Of a stretch of DNA of 64,000 bases, positions 53,141 through 64,000 are shown one piece after another. The stretch comes from Strobilurus pachycystidiatus (taxonomy: Eukaryota; Basidiomycota; Agaricomycetes; Agaricales; Physalacriaceae), in contig JAHLMK010000012.1 of the NCBI GenBank assembly GCA_019915135.1, positions 434,001 to 498,000 of the forward strand. The letters are read 5' to 3'. The notes below the pieces were generated by a model. That model was not told where the DNA came from and made no database searches. It saw only the letters and a program-made list of their open reading frames with translations. Within the stretch, counting starts at the first letter, position 1. Each line of letters starts with the position of its first letter. A program made the translations under genes and the position numbers.

Positions 53141-56100
53141 ACGGACCTCTCCCGGATACGGTGCACCGATGCACAAATGGTACTCGGCCGTGTTGGCCAG
53201 CAAGTCTCCTATAGCACGCGGAGGTGGGTCACTTTCTAGTCCAAACCTCGGAATGTTGAACCGCTTGTATCTCCAGATTCCTCGACGCGCTTCTCGCGAT
53301 GGACGATCCCTTGTGATGTACCCAAAGTACCCACTTGGGTCTGGTGATATCGGACAATCTGGAACATCCGGGACTAGATGCGGCGCATTTGCCGAAGTAC
53401 TGAATATCCGTAGGCACTCGGGCATCTCAGACTCGGCCTCAGAGCGTTCCTCGCTGGCTTTGTCTTCCACCGATTCAATTTCGGCTTCATCGTCACTATC
53501 GGATGCATCTGCAAGCTCGGGCAAGTCTGAGTACAACTCCGGATCGTCATCATCAGTTGACGACTCGTCTTCAGGTTCAGCCACGACTTCATGCTCTGAA
53601 CCATCTTGGAACCGGTAAATCTTTTCATATTCTTCAGCTAGATCTACATAGAGCTGATCCCGATCTAGGTACTTCTCCAGAATACAACGAACTTCAGGAT
53701 ACTCCGATGGTAGGGTACCTCTCGTGCTTCGGGACTTTGCCGAGTCATCGTTGGCGATATCCTCCTCAGTGATGCGCGAGAGAATTACAATCAGAGTGTC
53801 CGAGGTAAGCGTTCTAAGAAATTCAACCGGACAATCGGGCTCACCTTCAACTCGAAGGTTTAGGTTCCTTGTGATGATTTCCGACAGATCCGTGCCATGC
53901 TGTTGCATGAAAGACTGAACTGGCGCCCAGCAGGATGTTTCTTTAGCCGAGACATAGCTCCAATCAAGGAACATCAAGAGGAATTGGAAGTACTTGGATA
54001 ACGACATCTCCTGGAGGTCAATTGCGTCCATTCCTCCGTCATTGACTACTAATGAAGGATCTTCCAGGAACAAATTATCATCGAGCCGAACAGAGGACAC
54101 TGCGATAGCGTTAGACGACTTGGACATCTTCCGTAGTCCCTCCATATCAAACTGAACACCGGAGATCTGAATACCGGGAGGTTTGTTACTGCCCTTGGCG
54201 CCGCTGACGAACTTTCCTTTAGGACATTGTCTTGCCATATGGCCGGGCTCCTTGCAGCAGAAACACTTCCCTGCTGCCCTTAACTCTTCCTTTTCTTTTT
54301 CAGAGAGCTCGGTTCGTGGCGGCGAGGGTGACGGCTTGGAGGCATTACCGGAACTTCTAGAGTTTGACCCGGTATGTTTCTCAAACCGGCCGTTCTTATT
54401 TCGAGACTTATTAAAGCCTTTAGATTTGTGAGACTGCCTGTTTGATTCTGTATTGCCATGACGGTGTGTGTCCGAATTCCGCTTGGGTGTCACTTCATGT
54501 ACTGAGATGACCTTTTCTTTCTTCTTTCCAGATGAAGGTGCGGTTACGTTCTCGATGAGTTCAAGCAATTCGGCCGTCCGTTCGACCTCGGAATACAAGG
54601 ACAACTCGGGATTCAACTCCTTTCGCCACAAGCCAGCCTGTATGTTCTTGTTCAGGCCGGACCAGAGCTTGTGGACCTTCTCGCGTTCATCGAGTATGCC
54701 CACGGTGTTGAATAGTTCTCGGAGCTCGCCTGTGAACTGGCGTACCATCTTCTTGTTCTGAAAGGTACGTTTCAATTTCTGTCGTTGATCCAGACGGAAC
54801 GTTAACGGGAAGCAGTAATTGTATAGTTCGGTGAAGAATTCACGAAGACGCCATTCCTTCAGAGCATCCGATATGGTAGACACGTAGAAATCTTGTGCCG
54901 TACCAGTCAAGAAATGCGAGAGTTTCAGTACGCGATTCTTCTTCAGAACGTTCCCGTCTCGGACATAAGCAGTCGCGTCTGTCAAGAACTTCATGAACAC
55001 ACGTAAGTCCGCTACACCATTATATTTCTCAGGTGGATCTGGCTTCAGGAGCGGCCGACGATGATGGCTCTTCCTTCTGGACTGTGAATGCTTCTTGGAT
55101 CTATGACTGCTTTTCTTACGGTGATGTTTTCGACTGTGTTCCCTATGTCGATGGACCGTTGAGTCCGAACTCGAACTGGAGCTGTCAGATGGCGAGGACA
55201 AGGAACTTGAACTTGAACTTGGAGTGCTTGGACTCGAACTTGACGAGCTCGAGCTCGAGGTCGTGGATGAACTATCCGAGGACACTGACTCTGAATCTGA
55301 GTCATTATCACTCTCCACTACTGGTGGCTTGTGAGGCGGACGCGGCGGCTTCTGGTTAGATCCAGATGCATCGATCTTTAGCATACGGCCAAGGTGACTT
55401 CCGGGAGCGATCTGATTAGCAGGGGCCAAAGGTACCGTGTTGTGCTTCTCAGTGACCGGTCCTTTCTTGGGCGCCTTGGACCGCTTCTGACGATCGTGAA
55501 CGACGTTGCTTATATGAGCTTCAACCTGGCCTGTGATGGGCTCGGACGTGTCGCGTCTCGAGTGCTTGGTCTTTTTCTTAGACCTGTGCTTCCTATGCTT
55601 AGGTGGTCTGCGTTCATTGCTGCTAATATCAACAGATGAGACTTCAATATCCTGGATGACATTACCGTCATTGTCTGACTGTTCTGCTGCTAGCTCCTGT
55701 GCCTTCTTGAAGGAGGCAAATGCAGCTCTCTGTGCGTCAAGATCGAGATCTGCCATGTCTATGTTGGCGGCACCCCAGTTGCGAGGGTCGACGCCCTTGC
55801 CCTTGTCTCGAGACGGTCCTGCTTCAGGTTCTCGGGACGGTACCGCGTTTGTGGACTTACGCACAGCTGGTTTCTCAGGCACGACGGCCTTAGACTTCTT
55901 GACTGGTGGTTCCTGCGCACTAGTCTCTGGCGCAGGTTCCTTCTCAGACAGATTGGGCTCGTCGTCACTATCCGACGCGCTTTCAACAGTAACAACGCGC
56001 CTAGCGCGCTGCTTGATCTTGTCTTGCTGTTCCGGGGACAAACTAGCCTCGGCTTCTTGGACGGCAGTTTCTTGTTCTGCATCCAATACACTATATCTAT

Positions 56101-56500
56101 TCTCATTAGACATAGATGGCAACAGTACACGGTCTCTAACTAGAGATGTACGTGGACTATCACGAGAACGACGGTGAGGACTTTGCCTAGTCACCGAGGT
56201 CCAAGGACGATGATCGTCATCATCGTCCGCGATGATTTCTCCATCATCAAAACTATAGCTCCCGTCGAGCAGACTTCGTGAGCTCAGGGGAGCGGAGACG
56301 TCGCCACTTTTGTGTCCCTGCTGATCCATCGTCTGGCTCTCGGACTTGAGGTCCGGGTCAGATTGGAACCGAGGCTGAGCATCCTGGAAGGATTCCGGGA
56401 AGCCAGCGCTTTCCTGTTTGGGGGTTTCAGCAACATACACGAGAGGTGACGACTCACCTTTAGCCTTTGCACGGCTACTCCGGAGGGTTCTGGTAGACAT
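53141..56500 (-). pseudogene. gag: A1 Gag part of the single Gag-Pol frame
   Basis: A continuous frame of about 1,120 residues from ATG 56500 (MSTRTLRSSRAKAKGESSPL) to the D insertion. After a long charged region come a Ser/Asp-rich block and an Arg/His/Lys/Ser block near residues 400-480. A retrotransposon-gag-type domain follows (YNGVADLRVFMKFLTDATAY, ALKEWRLREFFTELYNYCFP; about 490-640), then a zinc knuckle CFCCKEPGHMARQC near residue 745, then an acidic region. In A2 the same frame continues without a stop into protease, RT and integrase, so Gag and Pol are one polyprotein. This copy is truncated by element D. Confidence 0.9.
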
Positions 56501-56771
56501 AACGTTATTGGGTTGGGGAGGAGGAGGAGGAGAGGAGGAGGTTGTTTCGAGTTATAGAGGTAAGCAGACAGTTAGTAATCGCCTCGGAGTGTCCTGGTTG
56601 ATCAGACCCGGGGTGTCCAGTGGCGAGTGTATAGATAGGTAGTCGAAGAAAGTTGTTCCGCGACCAATCAAAAATATGTGGGCTTGGCGTGACTGAGGTA
56701 CACGGCAAGTTCCACGCGGGAAGATAAGATGAGAGTTTCGTTCAAAGCTGATTGGGATGGGTTGTAAATTG
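56501..56771 (-). other. 5' leader of A1
   Basis: Noncoding 271 bp between the putative LTR and the gag ATG; on the plus strand it has a GGAGGAGGAGGAGG-type purine run near 56516-56540. No tRNA-type TGG primer site directly follows the LTR. Confidence 0.5.
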
Positions 56772-56979
56772 TGTAGCTACTTTACACGAAGTCTGTAACT
56801 TATATACTGGTAAGCTAACAAGGCTGTGTATGTAGTAGAGTCAGATTAATGATGTCTGGAATAACATAGAAGAAAACAGAAGATACTAGAGTCCCGTATT
56901 GACTCGTCGGGCAGTGACGAGAGGCGGTGCTACAAGATAACGCTTGGTCCGTGTGACGAGAAGTAACCTATTTGCTACA
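56772..56979 (-). repeat. Putative 208-bp LTR shared by tandem copies A2 and A1
   Basis: On the minus strand it reads TGTAGCAAATAGG ... AAAGTAGCTACA, with inverted TGTAGC/GCTACA ends and a TATATAAG box near 56805-56812. It is preceded by the purine-rich GGCTTGGAGGG after the A2 stop and followed by the A1 leader. No second copy is in the window, so this is inferred from position and ends. Confidence 0.55.
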
Positions 56980-57016
56980 CGCGCCCTCCAAGCCTTCGTT
57001 GGAGAAGGATTTACCT

Positions 57017-58844
57017 TCATTCAATAATTCTGACCTTCTTGCGGATCGAGACCGACGCGACGGCCAAAGTAGAAGAAGCCGCCGAGTCGTCATCGTCATC
57101 GCGCCTATAGGCCGGGTACGGATAGTACCCGGTTTCCGTGGCCCGAGCCGAGGCGAGCCGAAGAGCCAACTTCTGCCGACGTTTCTCTTCCTTCCTCGCC
57201 ATGCCTCGCAACTTTAGGCCCTGTTCCTTCCGCATCCTCTCTGCTGTGTTCCACAAAAGGAACTGGACCGTGTCCTCCTTCGCCTACGACTCCAACTGCT
57301 GTCGATAGAACCGTTCCTCGGACAGCCTGGTGTCACGACGACGAGTAGGGCGGTCAAACCGATTGGTACGTGGCTCTGACATAATGGAGTCGACGTCGAA
57401 CACGGAATCGTTAACAGGCAGGTTAGAGGCGCCGACAGGGACAGCTGCAAACGCGTAGTCGTCATCATCCGCGACGATGGACGAGGTATCGGTATTCGGG
57501 AGGAAACAGCCGATGTCGACGGGAACGCGAGGGCGGGTAATGGCACCGTCAGGTAAGTGTACCTCAGCGAACCCGTCGGCCGAGCTAAGGATGTTGTACC
57601 AATGGCTGATGTGAAGGTACAGAATAGGCATGGGAATCGTCTGGTCGTATCCTCGGTCCAACAAGCCCTCGTGGTACTCTACGACGCGCGCAAGCTCCTC
57701 ATCAGTTGCTGACACGCGCGGACCACCACGAACTAGCGATGGAAAGGTCCACACCCCGTCGACACGGTTAATTTCAGATCCAGGGAAATTGTGAGGCCTA
57801 ACGGACGCGTCGACGCGGGGTTGTAGAGGGGTGGCGGGCGTTTCCACGATTGGCAACCCTTCCGCGTACGGAGGCGGTTCGGTGGTGCCGCGGGTGGGAA
57901 AGGGTGTTGGAGGACGGGGAGGCTGCATTGGAAGGAACTGGTGATGGTTAGGGACGGAATGGTGGATAGTAGATGGAGTAGTAGGCGAGAAGTTGTTGTT
58001 GGTAAGTGTGTTGTCTTCTCGCTGTTCCTCCTGCTCATATTTATACTCATGAGCAGCTATTCCACTTTCATCAAGTATGACTCCTGCTGCATACAAGACT
58101 TGCGCGTCCTCCTCAATGGAGTCAAGCTCTTTATCACTCGGCAATCTTGAGATTTCGGTAATTCCCAGTGCTTCCAAATAATGCTGCAGGGCATCTAATT
58201 GCTCTACTTGCGCCACAGGGAGCCAAGTTATATCCCCCGACTTCCATTTCACTTCAAACAGTGCATTCGAGCCTTTACCGGAATGGGACAGTATTCTGTC
58301 GACGGCCCATTCGCCCTTCAAATCCTCGAACGGCGCGACTTGATTTTCTGCGCGCCCGGGGAACAATTGATCATCATTCGGCTGATGTATGCGAAGGTAA
58401 GACGCGTGAAATACGTCGTGAACGCCGCGTCTAACGAGACCTTCAGGTAGCGAGATTCTGAATGCGCCGTTTCTGAAGTCTCTAAGTATTCGGTAAGGTC
58501 CCATGTATTTTGGGATGAGTTTGCGAGCTAATCCTTTCGGAAAAGCTATATTCTTGGTTGATACGTATACGAGGTCATTCTCTGCAAAAGGTACGATTCT
58601 TCGCTTTTGGTTAGCGTCTCGAGTCTGTTTGACTCTGACCTCCAGAATACTATCATGTGCCGACATTACGGCCTGCTTGATTCGTTGTGCGAACACGCGT
58701 ACGCCTGGATATTCCGTCTTGTCAGCGGAATTCCAAATCATGGATCTAGGAACGCGTCCAGTGTTCAGGAAGAAAGGCGAGTATCCCGTTGTGTCAGAAC
58801 GAGCTAAGTTAATGGCAAACTCAATTCCAGGTAAGCGCGCGACC
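57017..58844 (-). pseudogene. pol: A2 polyprotein: end of integrase, chromodomain and tail
   Basis: The frame resumes after the MITE with LPGIEFAINLARS, passes the GPY-like KYMGPYRILRD, the chromodomain-like WAVDRILSHSG ... VKWKSGDITWLP, and a long tail. TAG at 57284-57286 replaces the AAG found in A1; after it the old frame stays open to a stop at 57017 (ending IRKKVRIIE), which shows the true family C-terminus. The premature stop removes about 90 residues of the tail. Confidence 0.88.
58837..58844. repeat. 8-bp target-site duplication of the MITE
   Basis: GCGCGACC before 58845 and again at 59307-59314. A1 has it once near 19037-19064. Confidence 0.92.
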
Positions 58845-59306
58845 TAGACATGACCACGAATAAGGAGTAAAGGAGAATATTCATGAATATATTCCTAATT
58901 TTATTCATGAATATGAATATGATGAATATATTATATTCGTGAATAAGAATAAGTTGATGAATATAGAATATGGACCCTCAAGTTCACATAATCCTCAACT
59001 CATTCATGAGTGTCTGACAATACTGAATTCCCAGTATTAAAGACAAGTTTATGATAAATTTAGATGCTGTTTGAATGATTTATAGGTTATTCAATAACTT
59101 TAACTGTGATTTTGAGTGACATTGAGATGATTATACTCGTATATTCGTGAATATTCATGAATAAAAGCAAGACATTCGCAGTGAAGATTAAGTTGACAAA
59201 TAAGATTAAGAGTATATTCATGAATAACAATTATGACCCTTGAGGGGGGGATTATTCGTGTGCATGAATAAGAATATACTCGAATATATATTCGTGGACA
59301 TCTCTA
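58845..59306. mobile_element. hAT-like nonautonomous element (MITE), 462 bp
   Basis: AT-rich, noncoding insert with terminal inverted repeats TAGACATGACCACGAATA and (from the right end) TAGAGATGTCCACGAATA, 16 of 18 matching. The 8-bp duplication and TAGAGATG-type ends fit hAT transposons. The inside is packed with ATTCATGAATAT-like palindromes. Confidence 0.85.
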
Positions 59307-59314
59307 GCGCGACC

Positions 59315-62300
59315 CAGTCCTTCTGATCTGGAGCAATACATTGACGGAGCATCTGACTAACAGTTCGGTTCGCTCTTTCAGTCAGTCCGTCGGTCTCAGG
59401 ATGATACGCGCTCGACATCTTGAGCTTTGTTCCGATAAGTTTATGTAGGTGAGTCCAGAATGTACTCGTAAATAAGACGTCGCGATTGCTAACGATGGCC
59501 TTAGGAAGTCCATGATGTTTGTAGACTTCCGCGAACACGAGCTCGGCAACATCGCGAGCCTTGTAATTGATCCTTCCAGGTACGAGATGTACCATTCCCG
59601 TTAAGTGGTCAATGATAACGACTAACGAATTGTAGTTGCCATCGCGATTCGATGATACGGGCAGCGGTCCCATGAAATCGATTCCAATCACGTCCCATGG
59701 CCGAGCAGGTGGACCAAGTGGGTGCAGCAGACCAAATGGCCGTTGATTACTAGGCTTGGTCTTGCTGCACGTCGTGCACGTCTTACAGTACGTGTCAACA
59801 TCTTTGACCATGGTCTTCCACCAGACATGGTCACGGAGATATGTCAGTGTCTTCTGTGAACCGAGGTGAGCCAACAGTGAATGTGCTTCATCGATTACGA
59901 GTTCTCTAACACTTCGTCCGTTCACAGTTACGTTCGGAATACACAGAAGTTTCTTTTCGGATGTCTGCAAGTACACGAGCCCGTCAACAGCCTCAAAGTT
60001 ACGATACTTGTTGGGCTTCTCGAGCACGGCCTTGAACGCTGGATCCGACGCGTAACAATTACAAATTTCGCTTTCTAAGTCGATTCTGGCGCGCCCTCCA
60101 GACAGAACATTCAACAAAGGGTCTCCATTCTCCACAGGTTCCTGTGGATCAGTCTGTGTTGTCGTTGCCTGTTCAGGTAAGGTTGCAGGTCCCTGTGTAT
60201 CTCTACTATCCTGAGTCTCGCTTACAGGTATTGCTTCCGGTTGCTCTTCTGCATTTGGTGTGCTGGTCTCGTGGTTCTGAGACCTTTCCTTTGTGAGTGC
60301 ATTTTTGAGTGCAGAACTCGGCGTGAATTTACTAATCTCTGTTGTGGCAGAAGTTCTGTTGATACCCTCGCCCTCCTTTCGTTCTTTTGGGCCTAAGAGG
60401 ACGAAACGATTACGCATGCGCTTTGCAAACTGTGCGCTGGTCTCAGGCTTATCGGGATTGGCGGCCCTTAACGCCACCAAAGTCAGTTCCTCCGTCTCAT
60501 TAATGAGTTTCGTTTCATTAATCAGTACGGCATCAGAGTCTAATAGACGTGATTCTGCCTCAAGACCGACTATCACGGGCGTATCATTCGGTGAGTCTTC
60601 GTCAACAATATTATGATATGTGTATTCACTGGACGCGCGTACAGTTCCTGGCGCGTCATTCGAGTATATGCGCGATAACGCGTCTGCTACAATGTTGGAT
60701 TCACCAGGTTTGTACTTCACAGTGAAGTCAAAACCGCCAATCTTCTCGATCCAACGCGCCTGCCGTCCTTGGATGTCATCATCAAGTTTCTTTGTGGCAA
60801 GATACACGAGAGCTTTGTGGTCAGTGATCCATGTGAATCTGGCACCCTGTAGGATATCGCGGTGCCGTAGCATTGTTTCGACTCCGGCTAACATTTCAAT
60901 TTCAGTTACTGTATAGTTCTGCTGAGCGGAGTTGAGCTTCGCAGAATAGAAAGCAGCGATATGAGCCTTCCGCCAATCGTCACCTTGACAGATGAAACCG
61001 GCAACGCCGGTACTACATCCGTCGGTTACCATCCATATTGGTGGCGCATTCGGTGAGTAGTCTAACGGTTTTTGCTTGTGGTTACGCGCCCGCTCAATAC
61101 ACTTCTTGATATCTTGGAAGGCACGCTGTTCAGTGTAACCCCAGCGAAACGGAACTGTGTCGCCTGTGATTGCGCTTAGGATGCCCATAGGTATCCGAAC
61201 ATCACCGGCATTGTCAGCAAGGTACCCTACGGATCCTAGGAACCCGCGAAGTAAGTCTCTATTCGTGGGTGTAGGCCATTTCATGACTGAATCTACTTTG
61301 TCAGGATCCATCCGGATGCCGTCCTTGTTGATGACGCGGCCCAGAATTTTCAGCTCTTTGGCAAGGAAGAAGACTTTGTGTTCTCCAAGGTAGAATTTCT
61401 CCTTTCGAAGAACATCAATACATGTTTTAACATGCTGTATGTGCTCTTCCAGTGTGTCTGAATAGATGATAATGTCATCGAGATATACATCCATGAACCG
61501 TCCGATATAAGGTGAGAAAATATGATTCATCAGTGCTTGGAAGGTAGCGGGTGCATTGCAGTCACCCTGCTGCATTACGAAACTAACCATATTTCCATCG
61601 GGCGTAGATACAGTCGTTCTATCGACATGTTCCGGTGCGACGCGAACCTGCTCGTACGCGTCACTGCTATCCATCAATGACCGGTACTTGCAGCGCGCCA
61701 CTCGGCGAAGAATTCCTTCGATCACGGGCATCGGCGAGGCCATCTTCTGCGTATTCGCATTTCGTGCACGGAGGTCTACGACGACTCGGAGTTTGGACTT
61801 GTCACTTGCTTTCGGAATCAAGAGCATCAGGACCGTGTTCGTTGCATTGGTCATCTTCCAACGCCCGGATTTGATGTATGCGTCTCGTTTTGACGCCCAT
61901 TCCCCTCGAAACTTTTCTGGACATCGAGACGGACGCCAAGGCAGGATCAGAGACTCGTCAATCAACGGGATCGTGTGGTTGATTGCGCGGAGTGGAGGCA
62001 ACGGAGTCTGGTGAGCCTTCAGGAATAGTGGACGTGCGTACTCCACTAACTCCTTCCGGTACTCATCTAATCCTGCTTCGTAGAGGATTGTTGCTCGCGA
62101 GGCGAGCTGAGTGACCGCCGGACCTATGATCGGTAAGCTCTTCTTGCTACCTACAATAACCTTGGCTTCATTGAAACCAACCGTCACAGCATGTTGGAAC
62201 GTGAACGGAGTACCGAGAATCACATCGTAGTTCGAGATGTTGGCTACATCAAAGTATCGTCTCTCATTGATTCCTTGGTACCGAAACTGAACCGTCGTTC

Positions 62301-64000
62301 CGTAGTTAACCTTGGATCTCGATCCTTGAACGGCTAACTGCAATGGTATAGGTGTTGTTAGTTCTTGCTTAACAACCTTGAGCTGATCAGCTGCTGTTGT
62401 TGACAGGAAGTCCGCCATAGATCCAGTGTCTATCAGTGCGCGAACGGGTTCATCATTTACATGGCAATGTATCACCAGGGTCTTCGGGATCTTTTGACCT
62501 ACATCTTTCACGTTGGACGCATTTCGCTGTACTGCAGGTACGAGATGTCTCGGGATTTGCGTTCCCGAAACGACAATCTCCGTGATTTCATTCTGACCCT
62601 CATCATTTACAGATTCGTTGTCAATTTGAGGCTCTGGTCCGTCTGGTGTGTTATCACGCAGCGCACGACCGGTTGCTGGCAAGTCCAGCCACATGTCTTC
62701 ACGGAACTGGACTTCCCAGTCAAGGTATCCAAACATGGGTAAGTCATGCTCTTCTTCTATTTCCGAGAAGAAGTCATGAACCCAGTCTAGACGACGCCAG
62801 GCCTTCGCAATCTGAACTCGATACCATCGTGCAAGATCAAACCTCGGATCCTTCATCAGGTGAACCTCGAGCCGCGCAACAAAACCAAGATGATTATCCA
62901 TGATCTCGAAGTACTCACTGTCCCACCAGGAACGCCGGATATCAAAACGCTTCACGTTTGGCTTATATGGAGCTGCCCAGTCGGCGATGTACGGCTGGTG
63001 TTGTATCAGCAAGTCCTCGATGGCATCAATGAACACGTCGCCCATTTGCCCGGTACCGATCCAGGCATCCCGATCAGGCCAACGATAGTAAGGCTGTTCA
63101 TTGTATATTCCTCGTTCATGTGCATACCATTGAGTGATACAGAAGTCGGGATTCTCGAGCCATGAGCTCAAGATCTCGAGCTCCCAGGGTTGCGAGGCGT
63201 CATTATAATAGGAATCCATTATGACATGGTGAGTCTCCGATGTTCTGTATACCAGGAAGCGGTCATAATCAATCTTAGACTCTGTACGGACCTCTCCCGG
63301 ATACGGTGCACCGATGCACAAATGGTACTCGGCCGTGTTGGCCAGCAAGTCTCCTATAGCACGCGGAGGTGGGTCACTTTCTAGTCCAAACCTCGGAATG
63401 TTGAACCGCTTGTATCTCCAGATTCCTCGACGCGCTTCTCGCGATGGACGATCCCTTGTGATGTACCCAAAGTACCCACTTGGGTCTGGTGATATCGGAC
63501 GATCTGGAACATCCGGGACTAGATGCGGCGCATTTGCCGAAGTACTGAATATCCGTAGGCACTCGGGCATCTCAGACTCGGCCTCAGAGCGTTCCTCGCT
63601 GGCTTTGTCTTCCACCGATTCAATTTCGGCTTCATCGTCACTATCGGATGCATCTGCAAGCTCGGGCAAGTCTGAGTACAACTCCGGATCGTCATCATCA
63701 GTTGACGACTCGTCTTCAGGTTCAGCCACGACTTCATGCTCTGAACCATCTTGGAACCGGTAAATCTTTTCATATTCTTCAGCTAGATCTACATAGAGCT
63801 GATCCCGATCTAGGTACTTCTCCAGAATACAACGAACTTCAGGATACTCCGATGGTAGGGTACCTCTCGTGCTTCGGGACTTTGCCGAGTCATCGTTGGC
63901 GATATCCTCCTCAGTGATGCGCGAGAGAATTACAATCAGAGTGTCCGAGGTAAGCGTTCTAAGAAATTCAACCGGACAATCGGGCTCACCTTCAACTCGA
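59315..64000 (-). pseudogene. pol: A2 polyprotein: Gag tail to integrase core
   Basis: An unbroken minus-strand frame from the right edge through the acidic Gag tail, the Trp/Tyr-rich linker domain, retropepsin (ALIDTGSMADFLS), RT (VYLDDIIIYS), RNase H (VTDGCSTGVAGF) and integrase (zinc region, GIDFMGPLP, ETDGLTERANR). It stops being collinear at the MITE after QKDWVA. In integrase the second catalytic Asp is changed: IVSNRDVLF (AAT at 59485-59487) where A1 has IVSDRDVLF. With the MITE this makes A2 inactive. It proves that Gag and Pol are one frame in this family and supplies the empty-site sequence for the three A1 insertions. Confidence 0.92.

Larger units (their letters stand above)
1..56979 (-). 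mobile_element. Gypsy family A, copy A1, split by three insertions
   Basis: This is the older substrate element of the window. Its pieces lie at 1-1036, 18317-22469, 35993-36563 and 53141-56500, followed by leader and a putative LTR. Joined in that order (right to left on the minus strand) they are collinear with the almost identical copy A2 at 57017-64000, which lacks the three insertions and so serves as an empty-site reference. The encoded order is Gag, protease, reverse transcriptase, RNase H, integrase, chromodomain, which places it among chromovirus-type Ty3/Gypsy elements. The left end, including its 3' LTR, is outside the window. The three insertions (B, KDZ element, D) make this copy unable to express its polyprotein. 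Confidence 0.9.
56772..64000 (-). mobile_element. Gypsy family A, copy A2 (partial, in tandem with A1)
   Basis: Minus-strand copy nearly identical to A1, but without B, the KDZ element or D. It shows the continuous order Gag tail, linker domain, protease, RT, RNase H, integrase, chromodomain, C-terminal tail. It is interrupted only by a small MITE. Its 5' part lies beyond the right edge. Confidence 0.88.

Noticed and set aside
1..64000. CRISPR array, operons, bacterial signals
   Set aside because: No spaced short repeats, and introns, LTRs and KDZ genes show fungal nuclear DNA; ribosome-binding sites and operons do not apply.

Overview
The window is fungal nuclear DNA, almost certainly from a basidiomycete of the Agaricomycetes. 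Genes carry many 45-65 bp introns, TE genes dominate, and there is a KDZ transposase with the CxC2 cysteine cluster typical of mushroom-forming fungi. I see no ordinary single-copy host gene: nearly all 64 kb can be assigned to nested mobile elements, whose edges are fixed by target-site duplications (TSDs) and by a near-identical second copy of the host element that lacks the insertions.

Layout. (1) The substrate is a minus-strand Ty3/Gypsy chromovirus-like element, family A, in two near-identical tandem copies. A1 is cut into four pieces (1-1036, 18317-22469, 35993-36563, 53141-56500). A2 occupies 57017-64000 and runs off the right edge. A putative single 208-bp LTR (56772-56979) lies between them. 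Family A encodes one very long Gag-Pol frame (about 3,050 residues) with a chromodomain and a C-terminal extension. (2) Into A1 have jumped a plus-strand giant Gypsy element B (1037-18316, TSD GCGT), a 13.5-kb KDZ DNA transposon with cargo genes (22470-35992, TSD GTCAAGGT), and a minus-strand giant Gypsy element D (36564-53140, TSD ACGG). (3) A solo LTR of another family (1044-1927, TSD ATACG) sits 7 bp inside the 5' LTR of B, and a 462-bp AT-rich hAT-like MITE (58845-59306, TSD GCGCGACC) interrupts A2.

The most interesting system is the B/D family. These are 16.4-16.6 kb LTR retrotransposons with 1.67-1.70 kb LTRs. They encode Gag, protease and Pol in three overlapping frames linked by conserved -1 heptamers (GGGTTTC and GGGTTTT), with a conserved CTG as possible Gag start. 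Downstream of pol, both elements carry the same three extra genes. Z is in sense orientation, has two introns and a Zn2Cys6-like cysteine cluster. Y (4 exons, 322 aa in both) and X (6 exons, 413/409 aa) are antisense. Exon structures are conserved between B and D although the sequences have diverged. A second copy of each element's own polypurine tract lies between Z and Y, exactly where the antisense module begins. I recognise no family for X, Y or Z.

The KDZ transposon carries seven further small genes. Its transposase and its largest cargo gene are each broken by one in-frame TGA. B looks coding-intact. D has nearly identical LTRs but a dead pol, with all three accessory genes still open.
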